From: a virus
DNA: 25,861 nucleotides
Virus record (IMG/VR): IMGVR_UViG_3300049491_000008
Span: 1 to 25,861 of that record
Strand: one strand, 5' to 3'
The translations under genes and the position numbers were made by a program. The notes beneath the pieces are model-generated. The model did no database searches and had not been told where the DNA came from. It worked only from the letters and a program-made list of their open reading frames with translations. Shown in pieces: positions 7,094 to 15,455 of the stretch. Positions within the stretch are counted from its first letter, which is position 1. Each line of letters starts with the position of its first letter.

Positions 7094-8904
7094 GTCTAGG
7101 CGGCAACGGTGTTGACCTTAACGTAGTCTTCGGTGACAGGCCCACGCTTGGCCGCGAGGTCAGTCGTATGTGGGACCAGTGGAACAGCGCCAAGGATTCT
7201 ATCCTCACGCGATGGAATGAACTGGAGCGTTATGTAAACGCTACCTCCACCAAAGATACCACGAATGAAACTGTCACGGATTGGTCGAACACGACGCACC
7301 GTCCGAAGATGGCTAATCTGTATGACACACTAACCATTAACTACGACATGACATTGTTCCCGAACAATGACTGGTTGAAGTGGTATGGTGCTGATGTAGA
7401 CGCAGCAAGTAAACAACGTCGTAAGATCGTAGAAGGATATATGAAGACGAAGCATGGCATTCGTGCCAGCGGCTTCAGACCTGTAATGCGCCAACTAGAA
7501 GGCGACTGGGTTCTGAAGGGCAATGCGTTCGCTTCAGTAGATTATGTACGCGAATTTGCAATAGATAAAGAAGGCTTCGCTGAAGCATCTTATGTCGGCC
7601 CTCGTATCAGCCGTATTGACCCGCGTGATATAGCATTCAATCCTCTCGCAGACTCTTTTGTCAAAGCTCCGAAGATAATTCGTAGCTTGTATACGATCGC
7701 AGAAATCAATAAGATCATCTCTAACTACCCAGATAAACAATACTTCAAAGATATTCTGGCCTACTCCTTAGATAACCGCGCACGTCTTCGTTCATTCAAT
7801 AAGAGTGACATTGACAAAGACATGATGCTTCAGTTCGATGGGTTCGGCACCGCTGGTGAATACTTCAATAGTAGTCTGGTAGAAGTACTAGAATTCTTCG
7901 GTGATATCTACTTCCAAGAAGGTACAGATCCTGAAGGAGTAATGAAGTCTAACCGTGTTATCACAGTTGTAGACCGTTGGCAGGTAGTACGAGATGAACC
8001 AGTAGACACGTGGAATGGCTGCCCTCACATCTATCATGTGGGCTGGCGTACACGTCCGGGTAACCTGTGGGCACAAGGCCCGTTGGATAACCTGGTTGGT
8101 CTACAGTATCGTATCAACCACCTGGAGAACGCAAGGGCAGACGCCTTTGACCAGATGATTGATCCGGATATGGTATTCGCTGGTGATGTTGAAGAGATTC
8201 AACAGCATGGCGGAGCCAAGCATTACTTCATCGCTGAGAACGGTAGCATCACGACGCTTCGTCCTGATACTACAATTCTCCAAGCTGATATGCAGATCCA
8301 AGAACTCACCAACAGCATGGAGCTATACGCTCTGGCACCGCGTGAGGCGCTCGGTATCCGTAGCCCAGGGGAGAAGACAGCTTTCGAAGTATCGACGCTT
8401 GAGAACGCAGCTAGCCGCTCATTTGAGCACAAGGTTAACGTGTTCCAAGAATTCCTAGAGGATCTAGTCAACGCTGAGTTGGAAGTTACAGTACGTAACA
8501 TGGACGGCGTAGACGTAGTAGAGGTAGTGGATGACGACTTCGGAGCAGTCGAATTTAAGAAAATCACTAAGCGTGATATTACAAGCAATGGAAGACTTGT
8601 CCCCATCGGAGCAAGACACTTTGCTCGTAGTGCTCAACTTGTACAGAATCTCGCACAGCTTCAAGCTGGACCGCTCGCAGATCCTGAAGTTGCTCAGCAC
8701 TTCAGCTCTCTTGGACTTGCCAACATGTATCAAGAGCTTATGGATGTCACAGGTGGAGGCAACCTTGTCGCCCCTTACATCAGAATCTCAGAACGTCTAG
8801 AAGCACAACGACGTTTGCAATCAGCGCAAGACCAAGCGCAGCAAGAAGCTATGACAAACCCAGCGGAGGCGGGTAATGCAGGAACAGGAATCCCTAACCA
8901 GTAA
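7090..8904 (+). CDS. portal (head-to-tail connector) protein
   Basis: This 604-residue protein forms the dodecameric ring through which DNA is packaged and ejected. The N-terminal part carries RPKMANLYDTLTINYD and LFPNNDWLKWY (about 71-99), followed by a central region with KGNAFASVDYV, RISRIDPRDIAFNP, and a stem-like segment GNLWAQGPLDNLVGLQYR then INHLENARADAFDQM. These match T7-type podovirus portals as I know them, and the length is close to theirs (T7 gp8, 536). The C terminus is Gln/Ala-rich, as in barrel-forming portals. The ATGA overlap with the large terminase and the scaffold and capsid genes downstream confirm the position. Confidence 0.92.
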   Translation: MSLGGNGVDLNVVFGDRPTLGREVSRMWDQWNSAKDSILTRWNELERYVNATSTKDTTNETVTDWSNTTHRPKMANLYDTLTINYDMTLFPNNDWLKWYGADVDAASKQRRKIVEGYMKTKHGIRASGFRPVMRQLEGDWVLKGNAFASVDYVREFAIDKEGFAEASYVGPRISRIDPRDIAFNPLADSFVKAPKIIRSLYTIAEINKIISNYPDKQYFKDILAYSLDNRARLRSFNKSDIDKDMMLQFDGFGTAGEYFNSSLVEVLEFFGDIYFQEGTDPEGVMKSNRVITVVDRWQVVRDEPVDTWNGCPHIYHVGWRTRPGNLWAQGPLDNLVGLQYRINHLENARADAFDQMIDPDMVFAGDVEEIQQHGGAKHYFIAENGSITTLRPDTTILQADMQIQELTNSMELYALAPREALGIRSPGEKTAFEVSTLENAASRSFEHKVNVFQEFLEDLVNAELEVTVRNMDGVDVVEVVDDDFGAVEFKKITKRDITSNGRLVPIGARHFARSAQLVQNLAQLQAGPLADPEVAQHFSSLGLANMYQELMDVTGGGNLVAPYIRISERLEAQRRLQSAQDQAQQEAMTNPAEAGNAGTGIPNQ

Positions 8905-9172
8905 AAGGCTCGAACCGAGTCCGATGCTGTTGAAGGGAATGACAGAGGAAGAGGCGAAAGATTTTCTAGACACCTACAGACGTAGTAAGAAGATCCTTCA
9001 AAGATTAAACCAAATCGCAACTGAGGAAGCAGCGGCCAAGTTACACAACATCGAATCGCCGAAAGCATTCGAAGTAACAAACTGGAGTCACTACGTGGCG
9101 TGGTGCTCAGGGTATAGGCAGGCAATGCTTAAGTTCATTAACCTGACAAGGTATGAGAGTAAAAGACGATGA
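8876..9172 (+). CDS. small helical head-module protein
   Basis: This 98-residue protein has no family I can name. It starts inside the portal gene (29-nt overlap). The start is well supported by GGAGG at 8865-8869, 6 nt upstream, one of the best ribosome binding sites in the window. Residues about 22-58 form a long charged helix (TEEEAKDFLDTYRRSKKILQ), and residues 67-90 hold an aromatic segment WSHYVAWCSGYRQAMLKF. No membrane segment is seen. It overlaps the scaffold start as ATGA. It sits between portal and scaffold, so a minor head assembly factor is likely, by position only. Confidence 0.75.
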   Translation: MQEQESLTSKRLEPSPMLLKGMTEEEAKDFLDTYRRSKKILQRLNQIATEEAAAKLHNIESPKAFEVTNWSHYVAWCSGYRQAMLKFINLTRYESKRR

Positions 9173-9894
9173 CCGATCAATTCGGCGAAACTGGCGACAC
9201 CAGTCAAAGCAATAAAGGAACAACCTTTGGTACAGAGGTCCATCCAGATCAAGGTGGCACTAACGGACAGGTTGTCACGGACTCGCAAGACGATATAGCG
9301 GCATTACGGCGACGAGATGAGCACGCACAGGCGCACATCGCTCGGCTGGAAAGTGAAAACGCAGAGCTTAGATCTACAGTAGTAGACTTGCAAGCGAAAG
9401 TAGCAAATGCGAAAACCGTTGAGTCAGTGATTAATCAGATTAAGTCTGAAGGTACGGCGTCTAATTCCGTAGACCCGAACCAGCTAGTCGATGCTGTCGA
9501 AGCTAGGCTAACACAAAGAGAAACAACGAAGACACAGGATGGCAACTGGGAAGTTGTCGTAACTAAACTAACCGGAACCTTCGGTGACTGGAATAAAGCG
9601 AATAGCGAGATCCAGCTTAAAGCGAAAGAACTTGGTTTGTCAAATGAAGATGCGACACTCCTGGCACGCCGTAGTCCTGATGCATTCTTCGAACTGTTTC
9701 TCCCTAAGTCTAGTGAAGGCTCAGCGGGTATTACTCGCACGGCTGGACTAGGACAATCAGCTGCCTCCACCCACACGGGTGAGGTACGAAACCAAGCATA
9801 CTACACGAAGATGCGTCGAGAGAACTCGAACAAGTACTGGTCCGTAGAGGTCCAGGCACAGTATCGTCGTGATAAGGCTGCTGGGCTCGTTTAA
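9169..9894 (+). CDS. capsid scaffolding protein
   Basis: This 241-residue protein probably guides prohead assembly and leaves before or during packaging. Residues 1-40 are polar and Gly/Thr-rich. Residues about 41-82 form a coiled coil (DIAALRRRDEHAQAHIARLE and onward). A helical acidic middle follows (about 100-175), then a Ser/Gly/Thr linker, and a basic, Tyr/Arg-rich C terminus (residues 210-241, YYTKMRRENSNKYW) of the kind that contacts the capsid shell. Size, charge layout and position right before the major capsid gene match T7 gp9-type scaffolds, though the sequence itself is not diagnostic. Confidence 0.82.
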   Translation: MTDQFGETGDTSQSNKGTTFGTEVHPDQGGTNGQVVTDSQDDIAALRRRDEHAQAHIARLESENAELRSTVVDLQAKVANAKTVESVINQIKSEGTASNSVDPNQLVDAVEARLTQRETTKTQDGNWEVVVTKLTGTFGDWNKANSEIQLKAKELGLSNEDATLLARRSPDAFFELFLPKSSEGSAGITRTAGLGQSAASTHTGEVRNQAYYTKMRRENSNKYWSVEVQAQYRRDKAAGLV

Positions 9895-9923
9895 CAATAA
9901 CTTTTTCTAACTAAGAGAGAAAC

Positions 9924-10907
9924 ATGGCAGTAGCTATGGACAGCGTTTGGGGATCTACCCATCTTCAACGCGGCGAAGTATTCTCCAGTCAGATCAAGGA
10001 AATGTTCATGGACCAGACCTTTGCTGCGGCAATGGTCCGGCAGATTTCGGACTTCGGCGACGGGAAGAACTATAAAATCTCCTCGATCGGCGAACTAGTA
10101 ATTGACCAGATGTCGGAATCGGTAGCTCTCCCCGAGCGCCGTCCGGATACCGGTCAGTTCGTGTTCAACATCAACGAATTCGTTGGTACCAAAGTTCCGT
10201 TCACGGACGTTTTCCTTGAAGATGACTTCCTTGCAAGTGCAGCGGTCGCAACCCTGCCGCGCAAGATGAAGCGTGCATTCGACGAATATTACGAATCGCA
10301 AGTCTTCAAACTCCAACGTGTACAAACGAACAACAACGGCAACATCATCAACGGCGCACGCCATCGCTATACGGCGAACGGCGCTACCCGTCAGATCACG
10401 TTGCAAGACATCGCTTACGCACGTTATGCCCTGCAAAAGGCGAAGGCTCCCCTGCAAAACCTCGTTGCAGTCGTGGACCCGAGCTTCGAATTCAACACTA
10501 ACATCACGGCGACGATCGTCGATATCTCGAACAACGCACGTTGGCAAGGTATCATCGAGACTGGCATTGGTGCTGGTGACAGCATGCGCTTCCTCCGTAA
10601 CATCTACGGCTTCGACATTTACGTGTCGGATTACCTGGATACGGAACAAGCAATCGAAGCTGGTTTGACCGACTATCAAGCTAACGTTACCGCAACGGTC
10701 GTTGGTGATAAGGTCAACCAATTCATGTGTCTGGCAGATGACGAGTGCAAACCGTACATCGGCGCCTGGCGTCGCAGCCCCTCGATTAAATCGTGGCGCG
10801 ACGAAGATGTCGAAACGGAATTCCACCAGTTGTCGGCTCGATTCGGTCTCAACCTGTATCGTCCGGAATCGTTGGTCTCCATCGTTTCCAGCACTGTACT
10901 CAACTAA
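9924..10907 (+). CDS. major capsid protein
   Basis: This 327-residue protein is the main shell subunit, close to T7 gp10A (345) in length. Features include the N-terminal GSTHLQRGEVFSSQIKEMF, the E-loop-like region around SESVALPERRPDTGQFVFNI, a long helix DEYYESQVFKLQR, a central LVAVVDPSFEF strand and NIYGFDIYVSDYL, which I associate with HK97-fold podovirus capsids. AAGAGAG lies just upstream of the ATG. The gene is visibly codon-optimised: all 19 Asn codons are AAC, and only one of 20 Leu codons is CTA, a codon frequent elsewhere in this window. That fits the most highly expressed late product. No slippery heptamer for a longer frameshifted form was found. Confidence 0.9.
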   Translation: MAVAMDSVWGSTHLQRGEVFSSQIKEMFMDQTFAAAMVRQISDFGDGKNYKISSIGELVIDQMSESVALPERRPDTGQFVFNINEFVGTKVPFTDVFLEDDFLASAAVATLPRKMKRAFDEYYESQVFKLQRVQTNNNGNIINGARHRYTANGATRQITLQDIAYARYALQKAKAPLQNLVAVVDPSFEFNTNITATIVDISNNARWQGIIETGIGAGDSMRFLRNIYGFDIYVSDYLDTEQAIEAGLTDYQANVTATVVGDKVNQFMCLADDECKPYIGAWRRSPSIKSWRDEDVETEFHQLSARFGLNLYRPESLVSIVSSTVLN

Positions 10908-10920
10908 TTAGGAGATTAAC

Positions 10921-11451
10921 ATGGCGCGTGCATCTACTGCAACGCTTGACGGTCTCGTAGTTGGCTACGGTACCCGAGATACTTATAACCCGGAATTGTC
11001 TGTCGTTAAAACCGACGGTCGAATCAAAACTCTGCAAGTAGAGATTGACTACCGTAACATCACGTCGTTCGCGACTGGTACGGCTCCGTCGCCTCTCAAG
11101 CGGAACTTTGAAATCCCGGCAGGCTCGGTTATTCAATCGAGTCAGTTCATTATCAAAGTTGGTTTCACCGCTCTTACTTCTATCATCATTGGTACGAAGA
11201 TTGCTGCTGGCACCACGATCGTGAACAACGGTCTCCACGCTTCTACCGCTCTGGCAGCTATCAACACTGCTGGTCAAACGGAAGAAGGTGCGGGTTCCCA
11301 AGTCAACGGAACTGCGCTGGCCTCGGCTGCGTATGTATCCCTCGACGTCACCGGTTCGGCTCCGACCGCCGGTCACGGTATCCTTGTAGTACGCTACATG
11401 GAACCGATGCCGTCGCAAGATCCCCCGGCTGTAATCACTGGCGTTATCTAA
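10921..11451 (+). CDS. probable capsid decoration / head-stabilising protein
   Basis: This 176-residue beta-rich protein has the pattern IPAGSVIQSSQFIIKVGF then TSIIIGT (residues 65-92), found in many phage virion proteins that coat or stabilise the shell. The C terminus ends in a strand HGILVVRYM and a Pro-rich tail. It has the canonical ribosome site AGGAG at 10910-10914, 6 nt from the ATG. It shares the C-ending, capsid-like codon use of the preceding gene, so abundant expression is expected. It lies 13 nt after the major capsid stop and is followed by a strong hairpin. Decoration is the most likely role from position, codon use and fold pattern. A different head-completion role cannot be excluded. 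Confidence 0.65.
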   Translation: MARASTATLDGLVVGYGTRDTYNPELSVVKTDGRIKTLQVEIDYRNITSFATGTAPSPLKRNFEIPAGSVIQSSQFIIKVGFTALTSIIIGTKIAAGTTIVNNGLHASTALAAINTAGQTEEGAGSQVNGTALASAAYVSLDVTGSAPTAGHGILVVRYMEPMPSQDPPAVITGVI

Positions 11452-11467
11452 CACCAGGTTTTGCAAG

Positions 11468-11491
11468 ATGGAGGGGCTTCGGCCCCTCTAT
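11468..11491 (+). terminator. UUCG-loop hairpin, possible attenuator or RNA-processing/stability element
   Basis: GAGGGGC (11471-11477) and GCCCCTC (11482-11488) form a perfect 7-bp GC stem around the stable tetraloop TTCG. Outer pairs A-U, U-A and a G-U wobble extend it to 10 bp. No U-run follows (TCACCAC), so it is not a standard intrinsic terminator. It sits 17 nt after the stop of the two high-expression capsid genes and 17 nt before the next start. It could be a partial terminator lowering downstream expression, or a 3' stabiliser of the capsid mRNA. Confidence 0.65.
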
Positions 11492-11508
11492 CACCACTAG
11501 GAATAACA

Positions 11509-12012
11509 ATGGCAGATTTACAACACGATACCTTGACCCACTCCCAGGTACATGAACCTAAGTGGATCTCACTCAGCAACACAGCTGACACAGGTAAGGT
11601 TATCACACCGTCTAGTTCTGTTTCCGGTACTTCTGAGCTTAGGAAACTAGTAGAGACTGAGATCTCTAACGTCTCAGATTATATCGTTATGGAACAAGCA
11701 AGTGGTACCAGCTCTGCTGAAATTATGTTTCCGTGCCCATACAATGGCACGATTATCAATTGGTACGTTATACAAGAAAAGGTCTTGACGACCGCAGCTA
11801 ACGTATACGAACTAAGAATTAACGGAGTAACTGTTACTGGTACACCAGTCACGGTTCTACTGGCAGGCGCAGCGGGAGATCAATACACCGCTTCAGCATC
11901 AGGTGCGAATACGTTCACAACTGGTCAGCGCATTGGAGTCAAACCGACTACGGTTGGTAATACTGACGCCACTGTCACCGTTCGCTTTGTTATTCAATTG
12001 CGGAGAGCATAA
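11509..12012 (+). CDS. head-fibre-like virion protein with HEPK motif
   Basis: I set the start at the ATG 11509 (167 residues), which has AGGA 6 nt upstream. An in-frame TTG at 11461 would put the hairpin inside the gene. The N terminus, LTHSQVHEPKWI (9-20), carries the HEPK signature that I know from short phage decoration or head-fibre proteins. Residues about 66-167 form a beta-sandwich-like domain (AEIMFPCPYNGTIINWYVI, VYELRINGVTV, then repeated strands) ending in RFVIQLRRA. It is probably an accessory surface protein of the head or neck. Its codons revert to the general texture of the window, suggesting lower expression than the capsid pair. It overlaps the next gene by 1 nt (TAATG). Confidence 0.65.
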   Translation: MADLQHDTLTHSQVHEPKWISLSNTADTGKVITPSSSVSGTSELRKLVETEISNVSDYIVMEQASGTSSAEIMFPCPYNGTIINWYVIQEKVLTTAANVYELRINGVTVTGTPVTVLLAGAAGDQYTASASGANTFTTGQRIGVKPTTVGNTDATVTVRFVIQLRRA

Positions 12013-12782
12013 TGGCAGCTGGCACTCTTACTCTACTTCAAGTAGTTCAGAAGACTCTAGAGGCTATGGGCTCTGATGATGTCAACTCTATCTCTGATTC
12101 AGTTGAAGCAACACAGATTGCTCAGCTGGCTGAGGATGCTTTCTACGAGATCCTGAATCAGAAAGAGTGGCCCTTCCTACAGAAACTCCGACAACTAGAA
12201 CCATTAGCAGATGCAGACTATCCTAATTACCTTAAGATACCTGCTGGCGTGGTTCGTATAGATCACCTTAAATACGATGTGACTGACCCTAACGACGAGG
12301 ACGCTGGCGCGTTCATGAAATGGGTAGAAGTCAATTGGGTTACACCTACTGAATTCGTAGATGAAGTCCAGACACGTAACACTCTCGATACTACCATTAC
12401 AGTCATCACAGATCTGAATGGTGTGAAGCTCCCCATCTACAGCGAACAAGATCCTTCTATGTGGACCTCGTTCGATGACAAGTACATTGTGTTCGATGCT
12501 TGGCGGAGTGATATCGAATCGACACTACAGGCTAACCGGTCTCAAGCTCAAGTAGTTGAGTACCCGGACTTCTCGCTGGATGACGACTTCATTCCGGATT
12601 GGCCGGTACACATGTTTCAGCTTTGGCTAGCTGAAGTAAAGTCAACAGCTTTTATTTACATGAGGCAGGAGGCATCGCCGAAGGACGAGCAGCGCGCGCG
12701 ACGCGGGCTAGCAGTGCTACGACGATCAGCTTCGAGGACAAACGAAGACGATGGAAAAGTACGATTCGGCAGACGAGTTTGA
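12012..12782 (+). CDS. tail tubular protein A-like adaptor (T7 gp11 type)
   Basis: This 256-residue protein should form the ring that links the portal to the tail nozzle. The N-terminal segment, with SVEATQIAQLAEDAFYEIL followed by NQKEWPFLQKLRQ (about 30-61), is the usual helical opening of gatekeeper/adaptor proteins of T7-like tails. IPAGVVRIDHLKYD (77-90) follows, then a middle beta region and a C-terminal helix around HMFQLWLAEVKSTAF. Length is near T7 gp11 (196) and larger relatives. The start forms a TAATG overlap and has GGAGAG 5 nt upstream. Its position two genes before the nozzle is standard. Confidence 0.86.
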   Translation: MAAGTLTLLQVVQKTLEAMGSDDVNSISDSVEATQIAQLAEDAFYEILNQKEWPFLQKLRQLEPLADADYPNYLKIPAGVVRIDHLKYDVTDPNDEDAGAFMKWVEVNWVTPTEFVDEVQTRNTLDTTITVITDLNGVKLPIYSEQDPSMWTSFDDKYIVFDAWRSDIESTLQANRSQAQVVEYPDFSLDDDFIPDWPVHMFQLWLAEVKSTAFIYMRQEASPKDEQRARRGLAVLRRSASRTNEDDGKVRFGRRV

Positions 12783-13146
12783 TATTCAATGGGACGAAAG
12801 TACTGTTGAGTATAACGAGACCACCCCTGAAGAGGAAAGTGATTTCGTAAAGAGCATTCTCGGAGTGCCATATGAAGTACCTGTAGACGAGCGACCAGCT
12901 CCTCGCAGGGAATATGAAGAGTTCCCCGATACACAAGAAACTTTGCAACAGATTCATGACAAGTACCACCCCCCGTATGAGACGGCAGGTGGTAAGAAGA
13001 TTCGGATTGTGAAGGATGCATGGGGTACCTTTTGGCATGTCGAGTTCACCAGTGGTGGGCAACTACCAGCTGAACTGGACATGAAGTTCACTAATGAACA
13101 AGAAGCCGATAAGGCTATTCAGGTTTATCTGGCTAAACAGGTTTAA
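12751..13146 (+). CDS. acidic small protein between tail tube genes, unrecognised
   Basis: I do not recognise this 131-residue protein. It begins in another frame inside the adaptor gene (32-nt overlap) and ends 2 nt before the nozzle start. Residues 1-33 are strongly acidic (DSADEFDIQWDESTVEYNET). Residues about 34-75 are Pro-rich with charged patches. Residues about 76-131 look like a small folded alpha/beta domain (KKIRIVKDAWGTFWHVEFTS and a final helix EQEADKAIQVYLAKQ). No catalytic motif or membrane segment is seen. The ribosome site is weak, so translation may be coupled to the adaptor. A tail chaperone or minor tail component is plausible from position only. Confidence 0.72.
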   Translation: MEKYDSADEFDIQWDESTVEYNETTPEEESDFVKSILGVPYEVPVDERPAPRREYEEFPDTQETLQQIHDKYHPPYETAGGKKIRIVKDAWGTFWHVEFTSGGQLPAELDMKFTNEQEADKAIQVYLAKQV

Positions 13147-13148
13147 TA

Positions 13149-15455
13149 ATGGCAACAGCAGAACAGAGTAAGTTGTTCACTACCTTCGTAGGTGGACTGA
13201 ACACTGAAGCGACAGCGCTTAACTTCCCAGAGAATGCAGCGCAAGAAATTGATAACTTCGATCTTGTAAGGACCGGAGAGATCAAGCGTCGCCTTGGTCT
13301 TGACTTTGAAACTGCTTACGTTATCAGATCTGAGTTCGAGACATCGAGCTATTTGGAGAGGGCAGCAGTATCTAACTCAGAGTGGAAGGCTGTCAATGGG
13401 AAAGGAGATGTTAACTTCCTGGTAGTACAGGTAGGAATGCATCTTTACTTCCACGATCTAGGGGCTGAGCCGACAAGCGATGCTTTGCGTGGTACCGTAG
13501 ATCTAACTCCTTACAAAACCCAATCAGATGCTGACTACCAGATCATGGACACGTCCTATGGTCAAGGTATCTGCATCGTATGTAACCCCGGTATGAACCC
13601 GGTGTACATTTCATTTGATGAAGACACTGAAACGTTCACAACTACGCAGATCAACATCCGGGTCAGGGACTTCGATGGTGTTGATGATGGCTTAGAGACA
13701 GATGAGCGTCCTACTTCATTGAGTGATCCACATAAGTATAACCTTCGTAACCAAGGATGGCCCTTGCTTTCGAACGGTGTATATTCCAAGTCCGGCTCTG
13801 CTGGTACTTGGCAGAATGCAGACCCATTGCCTCTTACTTATAACTTGATTGGCAAGTATCCGTCCAATGCTGATATCTTCTGGGCAGCCAGATGCGTAGC
13901 AGCAGCTTCGGGTAAAGAAGAAGCGATTGGTGCATACAGTGCATTCGCTCTATCCGATAACCTATTTGGAAATACTCCAGCTCCGAAGGGTCACTTCATC
14001 TATGACTTGTTCAATCAAGACAAGGCAGCAGTAAGTGGTATCCCTGTAGCTGCTGACGAGAATAAGATTACAGACGCACGACCGTCTGCTACTGCATTCT
14101 ACGCTGGCCGCGTATGGTACGCTGGTATAAAAGACAGAGAGTATACTGGTGACGTTATGTTCAGCCAGCTGCTCACTGACAAAGCTCGTATTGGTAATTG
14201 CTTCCAAGATCAAGACCCAACAGCTGAAGATCTAAACTCTTTGCTAGCTACAGACGGGGGAGTAATCCATATCGCTGACGCTGGTGAAGTACATCGCATG
14301 ATTGTGATGGGGCAAGATCTTGTGCTAGTGTGTGCTAATGGTGTATGGGCTATTACTGGTACACTCGGTGCTAACTTCAAAGCTGATGACTTCTCAGTTC
14401 GTAAGCTCACTGATATCGGCTCGATCGGCAGAGACACTATTGTCTTGGCTGAGAATCAATTGTTCTGGTTCTCTCAAGGCGGTATCTGGGCTATGCAGTC
14501 TGGTCAGATAGATGATAAGTTCCAACTAGATCGTATCTCTCGTGATACTATCCAGACCTTCTATGATGAAGATCTAGGGCAAGGCGCGAAGGTACTATCT
14601 CGTGGATTCTATGATGAGTTTAGTAAACGTATCATGTGGCTGTATAATGGCTCAGATACGTATGACTCTATCAGTTATAGATTCCGATACGACAAAGCGT
14701 TGCTACTGGATCTGACGTTACCCGCATTCTATTTGTACTCTATCGCAGATCTAGATACTAACTCACCGTTTGTGTCAGCTCTGTCTATGAAGTTCCCTGG
14801 TTCTGCTGCTGTAAACACTTACGATGTAGTGCTCGGTATTGATGACGTAGTACTAGGCGCGGATGATGTAGTCCAAGACTTGAGTTTCACACAGTACGCT
14901 AATAATAAGATCAAACTTCTAACGTTCGTACAAAATGAAGATACAACTTACAGCTATACCTTCTCTGAATTCAACTCACGGGCATTCACCGACTGGTCTA
15001 CCTGGGATACTTATAAACACGGAGTTGGTTTTAACGGAGCTGATTATACCTCGGTTATTCAAACAGGGTGGAATGATTACCAAGCCCCGTTGAATGATAA
15101 GCATATCACTCACGTTACTTCTTACTTCAAGAGAACAGAAGAAGGGTTTGAGCTAGACGAGAATGATGAGATCATCTATCAGTATCCGTCAGGGGCTCTA
15201 GTACAGACTAGATGGGAATGGACAGATCTAGATGTACACCGGTGGACAACACCGACTGAAGCATACAGATTGAATCCTTGGTATATACCTGAGGATGAAC
15301 TGGACCCGTATGATTTCGGGTACACTATTATCAAATCTAAATTGAGGATGAGAGGACACGGCCACGCCTTCAGTATACGGTATACAAGTACTCCCGGTAA
15401 CGACATGAGACTGGTAGGGTTCGCTGTTAACGTAAGAGGCGCGACTAAAGTATAA
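13149..15455 (+). CDS. tail tubular protein B-like nozzle (T7 gp12 type)
   Basis: This 768-residue protein should form the hexameric tail nozzle below the adaptor ring. The N terminus, FVGGLNTEATALNFPENAA (13-31) and EIDNFDLVRTGEIKRRLGLD (33-52), is the hallmark start of T7-like nozzle and phage-stabilisation proteins. The rest is long and beta-rich, including ATAFYAGRVWYAG and LVLVCANGVWAITG segments typical of the propeller body. Length matches T7 gp12 (794). Oddly, residues 559-577 hold a short tandem peptide, DVVLGID, DVVLGAD, DVVQD. CAGG at about 13139 is a fair ribosome site for the ATG at 13149. The stop overlaps the next start as TAATG. Confidence 0.9.
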   Translation: MATAEQSKLFTTFVGGLNTEATALNFPENAAQEIDNFDLVRTGEIKRRLGLDFETAYVIRSEFETSSYLERAAVSNSEWKAVNGKGDVNFLVVQVGMHLYFHDLGAEPTSDALRGTVDLTPYKTQSDADYQIMDTSYGQGICIVCNPGMNPVYISFDEDTETFTTTQINIRVRDFDGVDDGLETDERPTSLSDPHKYNLRNQGWPLLSNGVYSKSGSAGTWQNADPLPLTYNLIGKYPSNADIFWAARCVAAASGKEEAIGAYSAFALSDNLFGNTPAPKGHFIYDLFNQDKAAVSGIPVAADENKITDARPSATAFYAGRVWYAGIKDREYTGDVMFSQLLTDKARIGNCFQDQDPTAEDLNSLLATDGGVIHIADAGEVHRMIVMGQDLVLVCANGVWAITGTLGANFKADDFSVRKLTDIGSIGRDTIVLAENQLFWFSQGGIWAMQSGQIDDKFQLDRISRDTIQTFYDEDLGQGAKVLSRGFYDEFSKRIMWLYNGSDTYDSISYRFRYDKALLLDLTLPAFYLYSIADLDTNSPFVSALSMKFPGSAAVNTYDVVLGIDDVVLGADDVVQDLSFTQYANNKIKLLTFVQNEDTTYSYTFSEFNSRAFTDWSTWDTYKHGVGFNGADYTSVIQTGWNDYQAPLNDKHITHVTSYFKRTEEGFELDENDEIIYQYPSGALVQTRWEWTDLDVHRWTTPTEAYRLNPWYIPEDELDPYDFGYTIIKSKLRMRGHGHAFSIRYTSTPGNDMRLVGFAVNVRGATKV

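Noticed and set aside
9900-9910. T-run after the scaffold gene as an intrinsic terminator
   Set aside because: No stable hairpin precedes the T5 run, and the capsid gene follows within 20 bases.
10095-10826. Long minus-strand open frame of 243 codons across the major capsid gene
   Set aside because: It is fully antisense to a confident capsid gene, shows no recognisable domain and no context on that strand. It is a by-product of the C-ending codon style, which removes antisense stops.
10900-11466. Minus-strand open frame of 188 codons over the decoration gene
   Set aside because: Same reason: antisense to a gene with a canonical ribosome site, Arg/Ser-rich low-information product, no minus-strand neighbours.
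11461-11508. Upstream TTG start for the HEPK protein
   Set aside because: It would place the UUCG hairpin in coding sequence and add 16 residues before the usual N terminus. The ATG at 11509 has AGGA at good spacing.
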